This document shows, in pieces, positions 20,958-29,395 of a stretch of DNA of 64,000 nucleotides; position 1 is the first letter of the stretch, and every line of letters starts with the position of its first letter. Below the pieces are notes generated by a model. That model was not told the origin of the DNA, did no database searches, and was given only the letters and a program-made list of their open reading frames with translations. Source of the DNA: Stieleria varia (GTDB taxonomy: Bacteria > Planctomycetota > Planctomycetia > Pirellulales > Pirellulaceae); the NCBI RefSeq assembly GCF_038443385.1, contig NZ_CP151726.1, positions 5,394,001 to 5,458,000 of the forward strand. The letters are read 5' to 3'. Both the position numbers and the translations under genes were made by a program.

Positions 20958-22292
20958 TTGATTCGGCCGAAGATAGAGAAGCTGGAGCCCCAAAACCTCG
21001 ATCAACGGACAAAAACAGTGATTGCGTGGTGGATGACGATTTCAATGGTTTTGCGGATCGCGATCCTTGCGGTCGTCGGAGCCGGGCTGGGGGCGGCGGC
21101 GAATCACCTGATCCACCGCTGGTGCCTGTTCAATCCTCGCCCGATCGGGCCGTGGGGTGTCCTTCATCCAGCAGCGACTCGACGCACAGCATTGGACCGG
21201 GTGCCCATTCTGGGCTGGCTGGGCATGAGCCGTGAGTCGGAGCTTCACGGAAAAGGGTTTTGGGTGCGCCCAATGCTGATCGAATTGGCGATGGCTGTGG
21301 CGGTCCCAGGACTGTATTGGTTCGAGTCGCAGACCGGTCTGTTGCTGCCCGGCGCATTCCGAAATCCCGCCTCGTTGGCTCAGTTTGAACCGTGGGGGAC
21401 ACAGATCTTTTTCGGTCACTTGCTGTTGCTGACGCTGATGGTCGCAGCCACCTTCATCGACTTTGACGAGCAAACGATCCCTGACATCATCACGATTCCG
21501 GGCACGCTCTTGGCGTTGACTCTGGCATCCTGCTCCCTGTTCTGGTTCCTGCCGACAGCAACCTTCAACGCTGCGGCCAATCGTGTGCTGTGGTATCCGA
21601 CCACCTTTGAGATTCCGATACCGCCACCGGATGCAAAATGGTTTTCCGCTCAAGGACTTTGGACAGGGCTGGCCATTTGGACTCTCTGGTGTTTTGCCTT
21701 GGCGGACCGTCGATTGATTTTGCGTCGAGGTCTGCGGAAAGCCGTCGAGTTCTTTTTTGCCGGCCTGGTTCGCTATCCGACTTGGAAACCTCTCTTGGTC
21801 ATGTGGATCGTCGGCTTGATCGCGGTCCGGATCGTCTGGGGAATCGGTGGCGATGCATGGCACGGTCTGCTCAGCTCCCTGGTTGGGTTGGCGGTCGGCG
21901 GAGGAATTGTGTGGGCGATCCGAATCGTGGCTTCGTTGGCGATGCGTGTGGAAGCGATGGGTTTTGGCGACGTGACCTTGATGGCGATGATCGGCGCCTT
22001 CCTGGGCTGGCAAGCGTCCGTGATCGCGTTCTTTCTCGCCCCGATGGCTGCCATTGCGATCGTGTTGGTTTATTTCATCATCACACGGGAATCGCGTGTT
22101 CCGTTTGGCCCGTACCTTTGTGCCGGCGCGTTGCTGACAATCTTTTTCTGGGACCAAGTGTCCACGCACTGGTTGATGCCGAACTTGGCATTGATGGGGC
22201 CGGTACTGCTATGGCTCGGCTTGTCGATCGTCGGCTTGATGGGCGTGATGCTGTTTGTCTGGCGGTTGATCAAGATTTCACTGTTCCGCTAA
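20958..22292 (+). CDS. A24-family prepilin peptidase-like membrane protein
   Basis: The frame gives 444 aa from a TTG at 20958; the ATG at 21033 (419 aa) is an equally good start. The type IV leader peptidase pattern is visible. The first catalytic Asp region is FIDFDEQTIPDIIT and the second is the GxGD-type motif GFGDVTLMAMIGAFLGW, with several membrane helices. The N-terminal part has LDRVPILGWL followed by RPMLIELAMA, matching the methylase half of PilD but without its four cysteines. It would cleave pseudopilin or pilin leaders. No pilin gene is adjacent. Confidence 0.8.
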   Translation: MIRPKIEKLEPQNLDQRTKTVIAWWMTISMVLRIAILAVVGAGLGAAANHLIHRWCLFNPRPIGPWGVLHPAATRRTALDRVPILGWLGMSRESELHGKGFWVRPMLIELAMAVAVPGLYWFESQTGLLLPGAFRNPASLAQFEPWGTQIFFGHLLLLTLMVAATFIDFDEQTIPDIITIPGTLLALTLASCSLFWFLPTATFNAAANRVLWYPTTFEIPIPPPDAKWFSAQGLWTGLAIWTLWCFALADRRLILRRGLRKAVEFFFAGLVRYPTWKPLLVMWIVGLIAVRIVWGIGGDAWHGLLSSLVGLAVGGGIVWAIRIVASLAMRVEAMGFGDVTLMAMIGAFLGWQASVIAFFLAPMAAIAIVLVYFIITRESRVPFGPYLCAGALLTIFFWDQVSTHWLMPNLALMGPVLLWLGLSIVGLMGVMLFVWRLIKISLFR

Positions 22293-22573
22293 ATGCAGTA
22301 CCGTTCCACATTCGTTTAACCCGTGCCCGCAGGGTAGGCAGTTTTCCATATAGCGTCGCCTTCGGTTGCCGTTTAAACGAAAACGCCACAGCCGATTGCT
22401 TTGTTGAACGGTATTGCTGCTAAACGGGAACCAAAACGCTGAACGGTTCGTAGTACAATTCTCGTCAATCTCATCGTTGTCCGTTCATCACGTCCGCTGA
22501 TTTTCGTCGCGAGCGGGCTCCCTGCGAAACGGCACGCCGCGGTCTCGACGCATCGAATCAGGAGTTATGTGCC

Positions 22574-23380
22574 ATGCAGCCTGCTGATGAAACGGACCCA
22601 AACGGTCCTGAATGTGCACACGCCGCCGATACGCATACGCGAAGCACGGCAACACCGGGGCCATACACCAACGACGCGGCATTCTCCTGGATTCTTCGCG
22701 GTTTGGTGATGGGAGTCCTGATACTGGGCACCGCCAATGCGTTGTCGTTCTTCTTTCGCTCTCAGGGTTGGGGCAGTTTGTTGGGTGTGATGGAACCGGC
22801 TGACGAAGCGATCGGGTTTCCGTTGCAGGTTTGGGAAGAAGGCGGAGGGTATGGTTCACACGCGATGAACAAGACGGCTTTCGCCATCAACGCTGCCGCC
22901 GGGATCGGACTCGGCGTCATCATCGGAGCGTTCGCAGCGATCAATCGCCGAACACTCAACGAGATCATGAACCGTCTTGCCGGATCAGGTACCGAGCATC
23001 GCGAAGTGCGTCTTCAATTCTCACTTCGGGGACTGATGGTGACCACGGTGCTGGCTGCGCTCGCGGCAGCGACCGTACGTTACTTCACGCCACGGGTAGA
23101 GGTCCTGGCGGCGGTGTACGCGCTCGGGCCGATAGCGTTGGTGTTGGTCGCGTTCTTGCCTCGCGGGTTTTCGTGGCAGCAGCGAGTCGCCATCATCGCG
23201 CCAGCCACGGTGATTTTGATTGCGGTCACGATCACTTTGGGTGTCGCATTGGATGTGGCGTTCGACAAAGTCCTGATGGGAGTTTTCATTTGCTGGACAC
23301 CACAAACGGCCATTGCCGCGATGGCGCTCACCGCCTGGGTCATGCTACGCGAATATCGAGAAATCCGCGCGGGAATTTAA
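22574..23380 (+). CDS. Hypothetical multi-spanning membrane protein
   Basis: The 268-aa protein has a polar N-terminus of about 35 residues, then helices at AFSWILRGLVMGVLILGTA, AAAGIGLGVIIGAFAAI, LRGLMVTTVLAALAAATV and three further hydrophobic stretches. The QFSLRGLMVTTVLAALAA segment resembles the short membrane motif found near the ends of many planctomycete hypothetical proteins. No enzymatic motif was seen. It is transcribed alone between repeat-rich gaps. Confidence 0.65.
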   Translation: MQPADETDPNGPECAHAADTHTRSTATPGPYTNDAAFSWILRGLVMGVLILGTANALSFFFRSQGWGSLLGVMEPADEAIGFPLQVWEEGGGYGSHAMNKTAFAINAAAGIGLGVIIGAFAAINRRTLNEIMNRLAGSGTEHREVRLQFSLRGLMVTTVLAALAAATVRYFTPRVEVLAAVYALGPIALVLVAFLPRGFSWQQRVAIIAPATVILIAVTITLGVALDVAFDKVLMGVFICWTPQTAIAAMALTAWVMLREYREIRAGI

Positions 23381-23438
23381 GTTGATTCAACAAGCCGGTG
23401 GCAAATACGGAAACAGCCTGCTCATATCAGCTGCCACG

Positions 23439-23670
23439 CGATAGCGTCCGGTTCTCACGCCTGCATTCGGGAACCGGACGCTATCGAGAGCGTCCCGCTT
23501 AGAACGCATGGTTTCACGTTGAATCTCAAACAAAATACCAGCACGCAGCGCAAGCGAGTGAATAGAAGCACAAAAAGACGATTCACTCGCTTGCGCGTCC
23601 TGCAAGTAAAGACGAGAAAAATGGCTGGTGCGATCTACTTTCTAAGCGGGACGCTCTCTATCGCGTGGCG
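23439..23670. repeat. Hairpin repeat split by a MITE-like insertion
   Basis: CGATAGCGTCCGGTTC at 23439-23454 pairs with GAACCGGACGCTATCG at 23471-23486. An uninterrupted copy at about 26530-26600 continues directly CTATCGCGTGGCGGCTGAT. Here the same continuation appears only at 23658, after 171 bp of inserted sequence. Confidence 0.85.
23487..23657. mobile_element. 171-bp MITE-like element with 17-bp TIRs and 6-bp TSD
   Basis: The ends are perfect inverted repeats, AGAGCGTCCCGCTTAGA at 23487-23503 and TCTAAGCGGGACGCTCT at 23641-23657. They are flanked by direct repeats CTATCG (23481-23486 and 23658-23663), which is the expected target-site duplication. The interior contains an inverted pair GCGCAAGCGAGTGAAT/ATTCACTCGCTTGCGC and no gene. 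The target is the 3' arm of a hairpin repeat. The parent transposase is not in this window. Confidence 0.82.
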
Positions 23671-23817
23671 GCTGATGACGGGCTAGGCCGGGCCGCTTGT
23701 CACGGCTCACTAAATCAGCAGTCTCCTGCGTTGAGAGAGGTGACAGAAACCTGCGGAGCGTCGCTGTGCCACAACCCCGATTTTTGAACAGCCCAGTTCC
23801 GTCTGAATCATTCCAAT

Positions 23818-24816
23818 CTAGTCTCTGACCAAAACCACTTTTCCTCGTCCGACTCCGTTCTCGACTCGGCGATGGGCGGCGGCCACATCGGTCAATGAAA
23901 ACCGGCTGTCAATCGTCACGTGCAGTTTTCCAAGTTCGTACAACCGGATGATCTCGCGAAGGTCATCCGCCTTCGGTTTGGCCAGCATCACTGTTCCAGA
24001 CTTCGACAGCGGCCATGTCAGCAACGTCATCAGCATTCCAGAAACATCCGGCTCCGTCGAAACGTATCGACCGCCTTCACTCAAGACTTCTCTCACATCC
24101 AAGTAACCTGACTTGCCAGCCGCGTCGAAGACCAAATCCCATTGCTCGACCGACTTGGTGAAGTCAAACTTTTCGTAGTCGATGAATCGATCCGCCCCTA
24201 AACTGAGACAGAAAGATTCATTTTCTCCGCTCGCAACGGCCGTCACGTGGGTGTCATACGCTTTCGCGATTTGTACCGCAAACGCACCAACACCACCGCT
24301 CGCTCCGTTGATCAGCACTCGCTCTCCCTTCTCAATTTTGCCGTGATCGCGCAGAGACTGCAGCGCCGTCGTGCCCGCCAAGGGGATGGCTGCCGCTTCG
24401 TCAAACGGCATCGACTCAGGCAGCTTTGCGGCGACATCAATAGCGCATACGGCGAAATCGGCACATGCCCCGCCACGAGCGTGATCGAGAAATGCCATCA
24501 CGCGATCTCCTTTTTGGAACGGAGCATCGTCAGCACAATCGGCGATCGTCCCCGCGACATCGTAGCCGGGCACTCGGGGGAAACCGAACGGCAACAATCC
24601 CTTCATTTCGCCGGATCGCAGTCGATAGTCAATCGGATTGACACTCGACGCCGCGACCTCAATCAGCACTTGCCCGGGCAGTCGATCAGGTATCGGTATC
24701 TCCGCGATGTGCAGCACGTCGACATCGCCGTAATCGTCGTAGACCGTGGCACGCATGAAGCCATTGGTGGCTCGACTTCGTGATTCAGTCGTCTTCTCTG
24801 TGTTGATGCTCATCAT
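23818..24816 (-). CDS. Zinc-independent MDR alcohol dehydrogenase/quinone reductase-like
   Basis: The 332-aa protein has the medium-chain reductase layout. It has an N-terminal GroES-like fold (IEVAASSVNPIDYRLRSGEMK, then VPGYDVAGTIADC) and a Rossmann domain with GASGGVGAFAVQIAKA near residue 170, which binds NADPH. It lacks the catalytic and structural zinc cysteines of classical alcohol dehydrogenases, as in the quinone oxidoreductase (QOR) branch. It probably reduces quinones or enones in the cytosol. Another internal Met (MRATVYDDYGDVDV) could be the start, since that is where family similarity begins. Confidence 0.88.
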   Translation of the reverse strand: MMSINTEKTTESRSRATNGFMRATVYDDYGDVDVLHIAEIPIPDRLPGQVLIEVAASSVNPIDYRLRSGEMKGLLPFGFPRVPGYDVAGTIADCADDAPFQKGDRVMAFLDHARGGACADFAVCAIDVAAKLPESMPFDEAAAIPLAGTTALQSLRDHGKIEKGERVLINGASGGVGAFAVQIAKAYDTHVTAVASGENESFCLSLGADRFIDYEKFDFTKSVEQWDLVFDAAGKSGYLDVREVLSEGGRYVSTEPDVSGMLMTLLTWPLSKSGTVMLAKPKADDLREIIRLYELGKLHVTIDSRFSLTDVAAAHRRVENGVGRGKVVLVRD

Positions 24817-24886
24817 TCTTCTCTCGGCTCCAGTTGTTCTGAATCGACGACACCCCGGTAATGGGATTCGCCAGAATTCTCTCTTC

Positions 24887-25055
24887 CTAGCCCGGATTAT
24901 TCATGCGGATGACTGACCCTAGCGCAAACAGATTCTCGGCAATGAGTTGTGACATCGCTGGCAATTGCAGTCTGCTTTTCATAACCCGATGCGCAAGCGA
25001 GGGATTTACCGAGTATCCCTCGCTTACGCGTCGGGTTAGGAATAATCCGGGCTAG
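24887..25055. mobile_element. MITE-like element with CTAGCCCGGATTATTC ends
   Basis: CTAGCCCGGATTATTC at 24887-24902 and its perfect reverse complement GAATAATCCGGGCTAG ending at 25055 bound 169 bp with no gene. The interior holds a hairpin (GCGCAAGCGAGGGAT and ATCCCTCGCTTACGCG). A similar element lies at 26505-26687. Confidence 0.65.
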
Positions 25056-25111
25056 CCCGGATCACGCATCACCCGCAGCGGGGTAGCGCCGATCTCCATA
25101 GCAACTACGTA

Positions 25112-25142
25112 AGAACCGGACGCTATCGCGTGGCGGCTAATA
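25112..25142. repeat. Half-copy of the GAACCGGACGCTATCG repeat
   Basis: GAACCGGACGCTATCGCGTGGCGGCT appears as an isolated right arm here, matching the intact hairpin at about 26568-26593. The left arm is missing. It lies just after the stop of the minus-strand baeRF gene. Confidence 0.7.
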
Positions 25143-25177
25143 TTGGAACGATGCACATACCATCAACGGCTCGCATC

Positions 25178-26299
25178 TCAGTATCGAAAGACTGCTGCGA
25201 TGCCTGAATCAAACGGCACCTGATCGGCCGGGCAGCAAAACACTTCTCCGCCATGCTGCAACGTCTGACAGAGAACTGCATTTGCTTGATCCGCGCTTAC
25301 GCGATCTGAAGTGGCGATTTCACTACTCAGCATTACCGTGTCGACGCGACCGGTCTCGGCTGCTTCCGTTATCTCACTGATGTCACAAGAACCCTTGGAC
25401 TGCGCAACTGCCGTGCCAAATCGCTCGACTTGATCAGCGTTGTCTTTCGTCAACTGTTTGGCGACGACGTCCTGGACTCGGTCATGAAGCTCTTTGTCGG
25501 TCCACTGAGACGGGCTACCCTCCACTTTCGCGTCGGCGGTGCAGTCCGTGGTCGATTCAAAATGCCCAGCGACTTCAGTGGTCGCTGCGATCACCAACGG
25601 TATCCCCAGATTGTACATCGCTCCCGACACCTGTTCCCCGACAAGCGACAGATACTGGTCACGATCGGCATTGATCTTGTCTTCTCCTTCGCCATGACCG
25701 TGGAACATCGCGGTCGACGGTCCAGCGTTGTTGATCGAGTTGCGATGACTGGTGTTCTGCAAACTTTCCTCGGGATCACGAGGCAGTACAAGATCATGAA
25801 ACTTGGCCGGCAGCGATTCTGTCTCCACCAATTCAAGCTTGCCGTCACGCGACCGATACAACTTTGCCTCATCCCAAGTCAATGAAAGGACAAAGAAACT
25901 CTGATCGGCATCCTGCTGACCTACGAGAGGCAGCAGAAAAAACGAATCACCAACGCAAACATGCTCGTCGACCGAACTGGGCAATTGGACCAAGCGACAA
26001 TGGTCCGCAGTCAGGTAAATCGCAAGTCCCTCTCCACAATGCTGCCAAAACTCAAGGTTGGTTGAAAGCGACTCAATGGGGTCGAGGATCGAACAATCGT
26101 GTCCTCCTTCCTCCAGCAGCTGCTTCGCCTTCGCGAACTGATTCTTGAAACGGATCGCACCCTGCTGTGTTTGGGGCCCTGAACGGTGAGTTGGCATGAG
26201 AATCGACACGCATGGCGATGCGGTTGTCTCTGCAAGCTCTTTCAGTTCGCCTGGTTTCAAACGACTCGGTGATTCGTTCCCGCTGGTGGTCGTGGACAT
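25178..26299 (-). CDS. baeRF family protein (archaeo-eukaryotic release factor-like)
   Basis: The 373-aa protein opens with ASPCVSILMPTHRSGPQTQQGAIRFKNQFAKAKQLLEE and later has GEGLAIYLTADHCRLVQLP and FFVLSLTWDEAKLYRSRDGKLELVE. These are marks of the bacterial archaeo-eukaryotic release factor family 3, which shares a fold with eRF1/Pelota domains. A role in ribosome rescue, stress or a toxin-like function has been proposed for the family, but the activity is unknown. It has no operon partner and is flanked on both sides by repeat elements. Confidence 0.75.
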   Translation of the reverse strand: MSTTTSGNESPSRLKPGELKELAETTASPCVSILMPTHRSGPQTQQGAIRFKNQFAKAKQLLEEGGHDCSILDPIESLSTNLEFWQHCGEGLAIYLTADHCRLVQLPSSVDEHVCVGDSFFLLPLVGQQDADQSFFVLSLTWDEAKLYRSRDGKLELVETESLPAKFHDLVLPRDPEESLQNTSHRNSINNAGPSTAMFHGHGEGEDKINADRDQYLSLVGEQVSGAMYNLGIPLVIAATTEVAGHFESTTDCTADAKVEGSPSQWTDKELHDRVQDVVAKQLTKDNADQVERFGTAVAQSKGSCDISEITEAAETGRVDTVMLSSEIATSDRVSADQANAVLCQTLQHGGEVFCCPADQVPFDSGIAAVFRY

Positions 26300-26504
26300 G
26301 TCTTATCTCTCGTTGGAGGCTAAAAAGCAATCTGTTGCACGTGTAAACCGTACGAAGGGTCAACCAGTGCAAACGGAATGCCGCTCCCTACACTCAAGTC
26401 AACGGAAGAGAAATCTTTTCACCTGATGCGGGGACGCTGTGAAGCGTTTCGACAGTCGAAATTACCAGCACGAAGCGCAAGCGAGTGAATTTGGCGACTC
26501 ACTC

Positions 26505-26687
26505 CTAGCCCGGATTATTCATTAGCCGGCACGCGATAGCGTCCGGTTCCCGATTACAGGCGTGAGAACCGGACGCTATCGCGTGGCGGCTGATATGCGC
26601 AGCCTGTTTCCGTGCCAATCCGCGTAAACCGTTTCTTGCAAATGTATTGCGAAGACTGTAGTGAGTCGCATGAATAGTCCGGGCTAG
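26505..26687. mobile_element. MITE-like element carrying an intact hairpin repeat
   Basis: CTAGCCCGGATTATTCAT at 26505-26522 and ATGAATAGTCCGGGCTAG at 26670-26687 are inverted copies with one mismatch. Inside is a complete GATAGCGTCCGGTTC ... GAACCGGACGCTATC hairpin followed by CGTGGCGGCTGATAT. This copy is the uninterrupted reference for the split one at 23439. No clear target duplication was seen. Confidence 0.65.
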
Positions 26688-26729
26688 CGATTCGTACTGG
26701 TATGCCTCGCTTTCAGCAAACAAAATGCT

Positions 26730-27653
26730 TCACAGCGACAACGCGGTTCGGCTGATCGCCTGGAGCAGCGAACGTCGAGGATCGCTGGCATCCTGGCCAA
26801 CCTCCCAGATCATCACACCGGCAAGCTGTTTGTCCGCGGCCCATTTGACCTTGTTTGTCACGGTCGATTCGCTATTGAAAGCGAATCCGTTCACGGTGTC
26901 CGAACCACTCTTCGCCGATGGGAGAATGACGAGTTCCTGGTATGTTTTTGCAGCGCCCTCTCGGTTGCGTCCATAGAATGGCAAACCCATTGCAATCTTT
27001 TCTGCCGGACAGCCCCACTGGATCAAGCGTTCGACATCCTCTGTTGCTTTCGCGAGGGTCGCTTGCGGAAAATCGTGGTCGTACGACATCAAGTGAACAC
27101 GATCGAGCGCTGCATAGGTCGCTTTGCCGAGGTCTTGCCACCCGGCTTGAGCGACAGTGACCGAGTATCCTGGCTGACGAAAGGCCTCCTTCGTATCGGC
27201 GATCAATTGTGAGTAGGCGGCACGCTCCCCATCGTCGCGCGGATGCTCCCAGTCATAGTCCACGCCATCGAAATCATTCCGCTGGCAAAACAGACGTAGC
27301 TCTGCCACAAATCGTCTGCGTGCCTCATCTGATTTCGCCATCTCCGCAAACCCATCGCTGCGTTCCCAGCCACCGACGCAAATCAAGAGTCTGCACTTGG
27401 CAATCCGTTTGATTTCATGAAGTGTCTTGAGCGTAGCGGGTGGTATGTTTTGACCATCAAGTCCACCGTCCGCTGTCGGCCGGAGGCTGAAATACACCAA
27501 ATCGGTCAACGGTTTGAGACGCTCGGGATCAATGCTCGCTACCCGATAATCCGGCAGATAGCCGACAATGACAAAGTCAGTGTCGTCGCCGCGTGCTGCT
27601 GACGACAAGAACCATCCCACGGCCAGCGAAAGGAAAGTGAGAAGAGGACGCAT
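26730..27653 (-). CDS. Glycoside hydrolase family 18 protein (chitinase-like)
   Basis: The 307-aa protein starts at MRPLLTFLSLAVGWFLSSA, a clear signal peptide. The ATG at 27653 is preferred to an upstream TTG. GH18 features are IVGYLPDYR, LLICVGGWERSDGF and the catalytic motif FDGVDYDWE (DxxDxDxE with the acid Glu), followed by HLMSYDHDFP and KIAMGLPFYGR. It should be exported and hydrolyse beta-1,4-GlcNAc-type linkages. At about 307 aa it is a single catalytic domain with no binding module. Confidence 0.9.
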   Translation of the reverse strand: MRPLLTFLSLAVGWFLSSAARGDDTDFVIVGYLPDYRVASIDPERLKPLTDLVYFSLRPTADGGLDGQNIPPATLKTLHEIKRIAKCRLLICVGGWERSDGFAEMAKSDEARRRFVAELRLFCQRNDFDGVDYDWEHPRDDGERAAYSQLIADTKEAFRQPGYSVTVAQAGWQDLGKATYAALDRVHLMSYDHDFPQATLAKATEDVERLIQWGCPAEKIAMGLPFYGRNREGAAKTYQELVILPSAKSGSDTVNGFAFNSESTVTNKVKWAADKQLAGVMIWEVGQDASDPRRSLLQAISRTALSL

Positions 27654-28167
27654 TTTGCTACCCGAGTATCCAGTGAATCTTTCCAAGCGAACTGAGTGTA
27701 ACGTGCAGTGTACTTACGTTGTGGTGAGAATCCTCGTGAGCTGTTCGGTGCAATCTTATTGCAAAGTTTCTTCTCGTAGAACTAGCCAGTAGGCGCAAAC
27801 TGCTACCGAGGCGGATTGTGCCGCGTTGGAAACGCCATTTGCGTGGGCCACCGTCGGTCCAATAGAGCGTGATCTGGTAGATCATCCGGTCTTCTTGGTA
27901 GCCATGTTTGTGTTCCCGTTGTTGGGCGTTTCGTTGTTCCGCGTTGGCTACCGTGGCCAACGGGACCGCACAGTTACCTAAGGTTCGGAAACACATCCAG
28001 CGCTGTCTCGCCACAATTCCAGAAACTTTTTCACGCGCGAAAACGCCGCAAAAAACGCTGGCCAACCGTCGATAGAGATTGCCGCGAAACGCCCGTACTT
28101 CGGCGACGTCGCGGGCACATTGGCTGGTTGGATAGATGGCTCGTTTCTTTAAACGACTCCAGCGTCG
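27654..28167. other. 514-bp intergenic stretch, no gene recognised
   Basis: A minus-strand open frame exists here but its composition looks random, it has no recognisable motif, and it runs across what should be the GH18 upstream region. No hairpin of the local repeat families was found. The promoter of the minus-strand GH18 gene must lie here, but no convincing -35/-10 pair was seen. Confidence 0.5.
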
Positions 28168-29049
28168 CTACGCCTCGTCGGCCAGTTCTTCGCCGTCGTC
28201 CGTATCGCGATGAACCTCGCTTAGCGTCGCGCCCGCCTTGTCTTTCCATTCAACCCAGCCATTCGCGGTTCGGCCGAGAACAACGGCCGCAGCGGTGCTA
28301 GGCGAAGTGAAGAGGTAGTCTTGCGTGAAAACGAATTCGCCATTTCGTTCTTCGATCACGCCAGCAGCAAGCAACTTCTCGCGTTGGGGTGTCACGGAAT
28401 TTATGGCTGACGTCACGACCTCCATGCGTGCTTTGCTTCCTTCGTGAACAACGAAACCATCTTCGACGAGCTCGCCTTTGCCTTCGCTACCTCCACCACG
28501 GCAGTAGAAGCTGATCGTACTCGCGCTCGATTTCGCTAACGGTTCAAACACCGGATACCCAAGCGTTGAAACCAACGTGCTCACGGTTTCAAAGACATCC
28601 AGTAACTCGGCTTCCATTGGCTCGGGAACGTAGGTCGAATTCTCAGGCACTTGACCGTTGTCGAGCGTATAGCGGGCCACCTCCTTCGCTCGCTGCATGC
28701 AGTACCACTCCAAGTATCGAATGTGGGCCTGCGTGAAGTTCTGCGTCTTCGAAACACAGAAGATGGCGGTCTTCCAAAACGTCTTCGTCTTGTTGTGGCT
28801 ATCGAGTCGCTTGCGAGCATCTTCGGTCTGGCCGATGTAAACGATCGGCTTCGCACCGTCCTCATCTTCGCCGAACAGAAAATAGATGCCTGGCAGGTCG
28901 AGTTCTTTGCGAAGCTTGCCTTGGGGTAAATCGCTCCGAGGAATCAGAACTGCTTTGACGATCCGCGTCGTGATCTCGGCGATACGAATGCCGCGTGGTT
29001 CGCCGTTCGGCAGGAAGATCTGAATCGTCTTGGCTGTTGGTGCAGTCAC
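28168..29049 (-). CDS. GIY-YIG nuclease-like protein with DUF4357
   Basis: The 293-aa protein has a GIY-YIG-type core (PGIYFLFG, then VYIGQTEDARKRL, Arg present, and Glu in RYLEWYCMQRA) at about residues 50-120. A C-terminal DUF4357 domain (GFVVHEGSKAR ... LFTSPSTAAAVVLGRTANGWVEWK) follows. This combination is often found next to restriction-modification genes. It is divergent from the HTH gene and the type I operon, with 106 bp between the starts that must hold both promoters. Its role is probably in nucleic-acid cleavage within the defence island. Confidence 0.85.
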   Translation of the reverse strand: MTAPTAKTIQIFLPNGEPRGIRIAEITTRIVKAVLIPRSDLPQGKLRKELDLPGIYFLFGEDEDGAKPIVYIGQTEDARKRLDSHNKTKTFWKTAIFCVSKTQNFTQAHIRYLEWYCMQRAKEVARYTLDNGQVPENSTYVPEPMEAELLDVFETVSTLVSTLGYPVFEPLAKSSASTISFYCRGGGSEGKGELVEDGFVVHEGSKARMEVVTSAINSVTPQREKLLAAGVIEERNGEFVFTQDYLFTSPSTAAAVVLGRTANGWVEWKDKAGATLSEVHRDTDDGEELADEA

Positions 29050-29155
29050 TGCGTACCCTCTGGCTTGTTGCGAACCACGGGAGCATATCGCAGGCGTGCA
29101 GAGTTTGATAGGATAGAGAGGGTACTATCGAACACGGGGCGGAGGCATTCGACCG

Positions 29156-29377
29156 ATGACCAAACTTACCGATTACGTGAAAACAGCAGAGGCTGCAGAA
29201 ATCCTTGGCGTGGCTCAGAACACGCTCCGCAAATGGGCAGCGAGAGGCGAGATCCGAATGCATCGCAATCCAGCCAACGGCTATCGTTTGTTTCGGCGAT
29301 GTGATCTGGAAGCGTTCTTGAATCAAACAGCCAAGCCAGTGAACGACAAGACGACGACCCGCAGGAAAGCAAAGTGA
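29156..29377 (+). CDS. MerR/excisionase-type HTH DNA-binding protein
   Basis: The 73-aa protein carries a winged-helix motif: YVKTAEAAEILGVAQNTLRKWAARGEI, then NPANGYRLFRRCDLEAFL. This is the helix-turn-helix_17/excisionase type, small enough to be only DNA-binding. It is 18 bp upstream of hsdR in the same direction, so it may control the restriction operon, in the manner of a C-protein, or the divergent GIY-YIG gene. It could also be a leftover excisionase of a mobile element. Confidence 0.8.
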   Translation: MTKLTDYVKTAEAAEILGVAQNTLRKWAARGEIRMHRNPANGYRLFRRCDLEAFLNQTAKPVNDKTTTRRKAK

Positions 29378-29395
29378 CATCCTAAGACGCAGCGC

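Noticed and set aside
21042-22169. Minus-strand 375-aa open frame antisense to the prepilin peptidase gene
   Set aside because: Composition is Gln/Arg/His rich without motifs; the opposite strand carries clear membrane helices and catalytic aspartates.
27658-28065. Minus-strand 135-aa open frame in the gap after GH18
   Set aside because: The translation has no recognisable fold, and it would overlap the expected upstream region of the GH18 gene.
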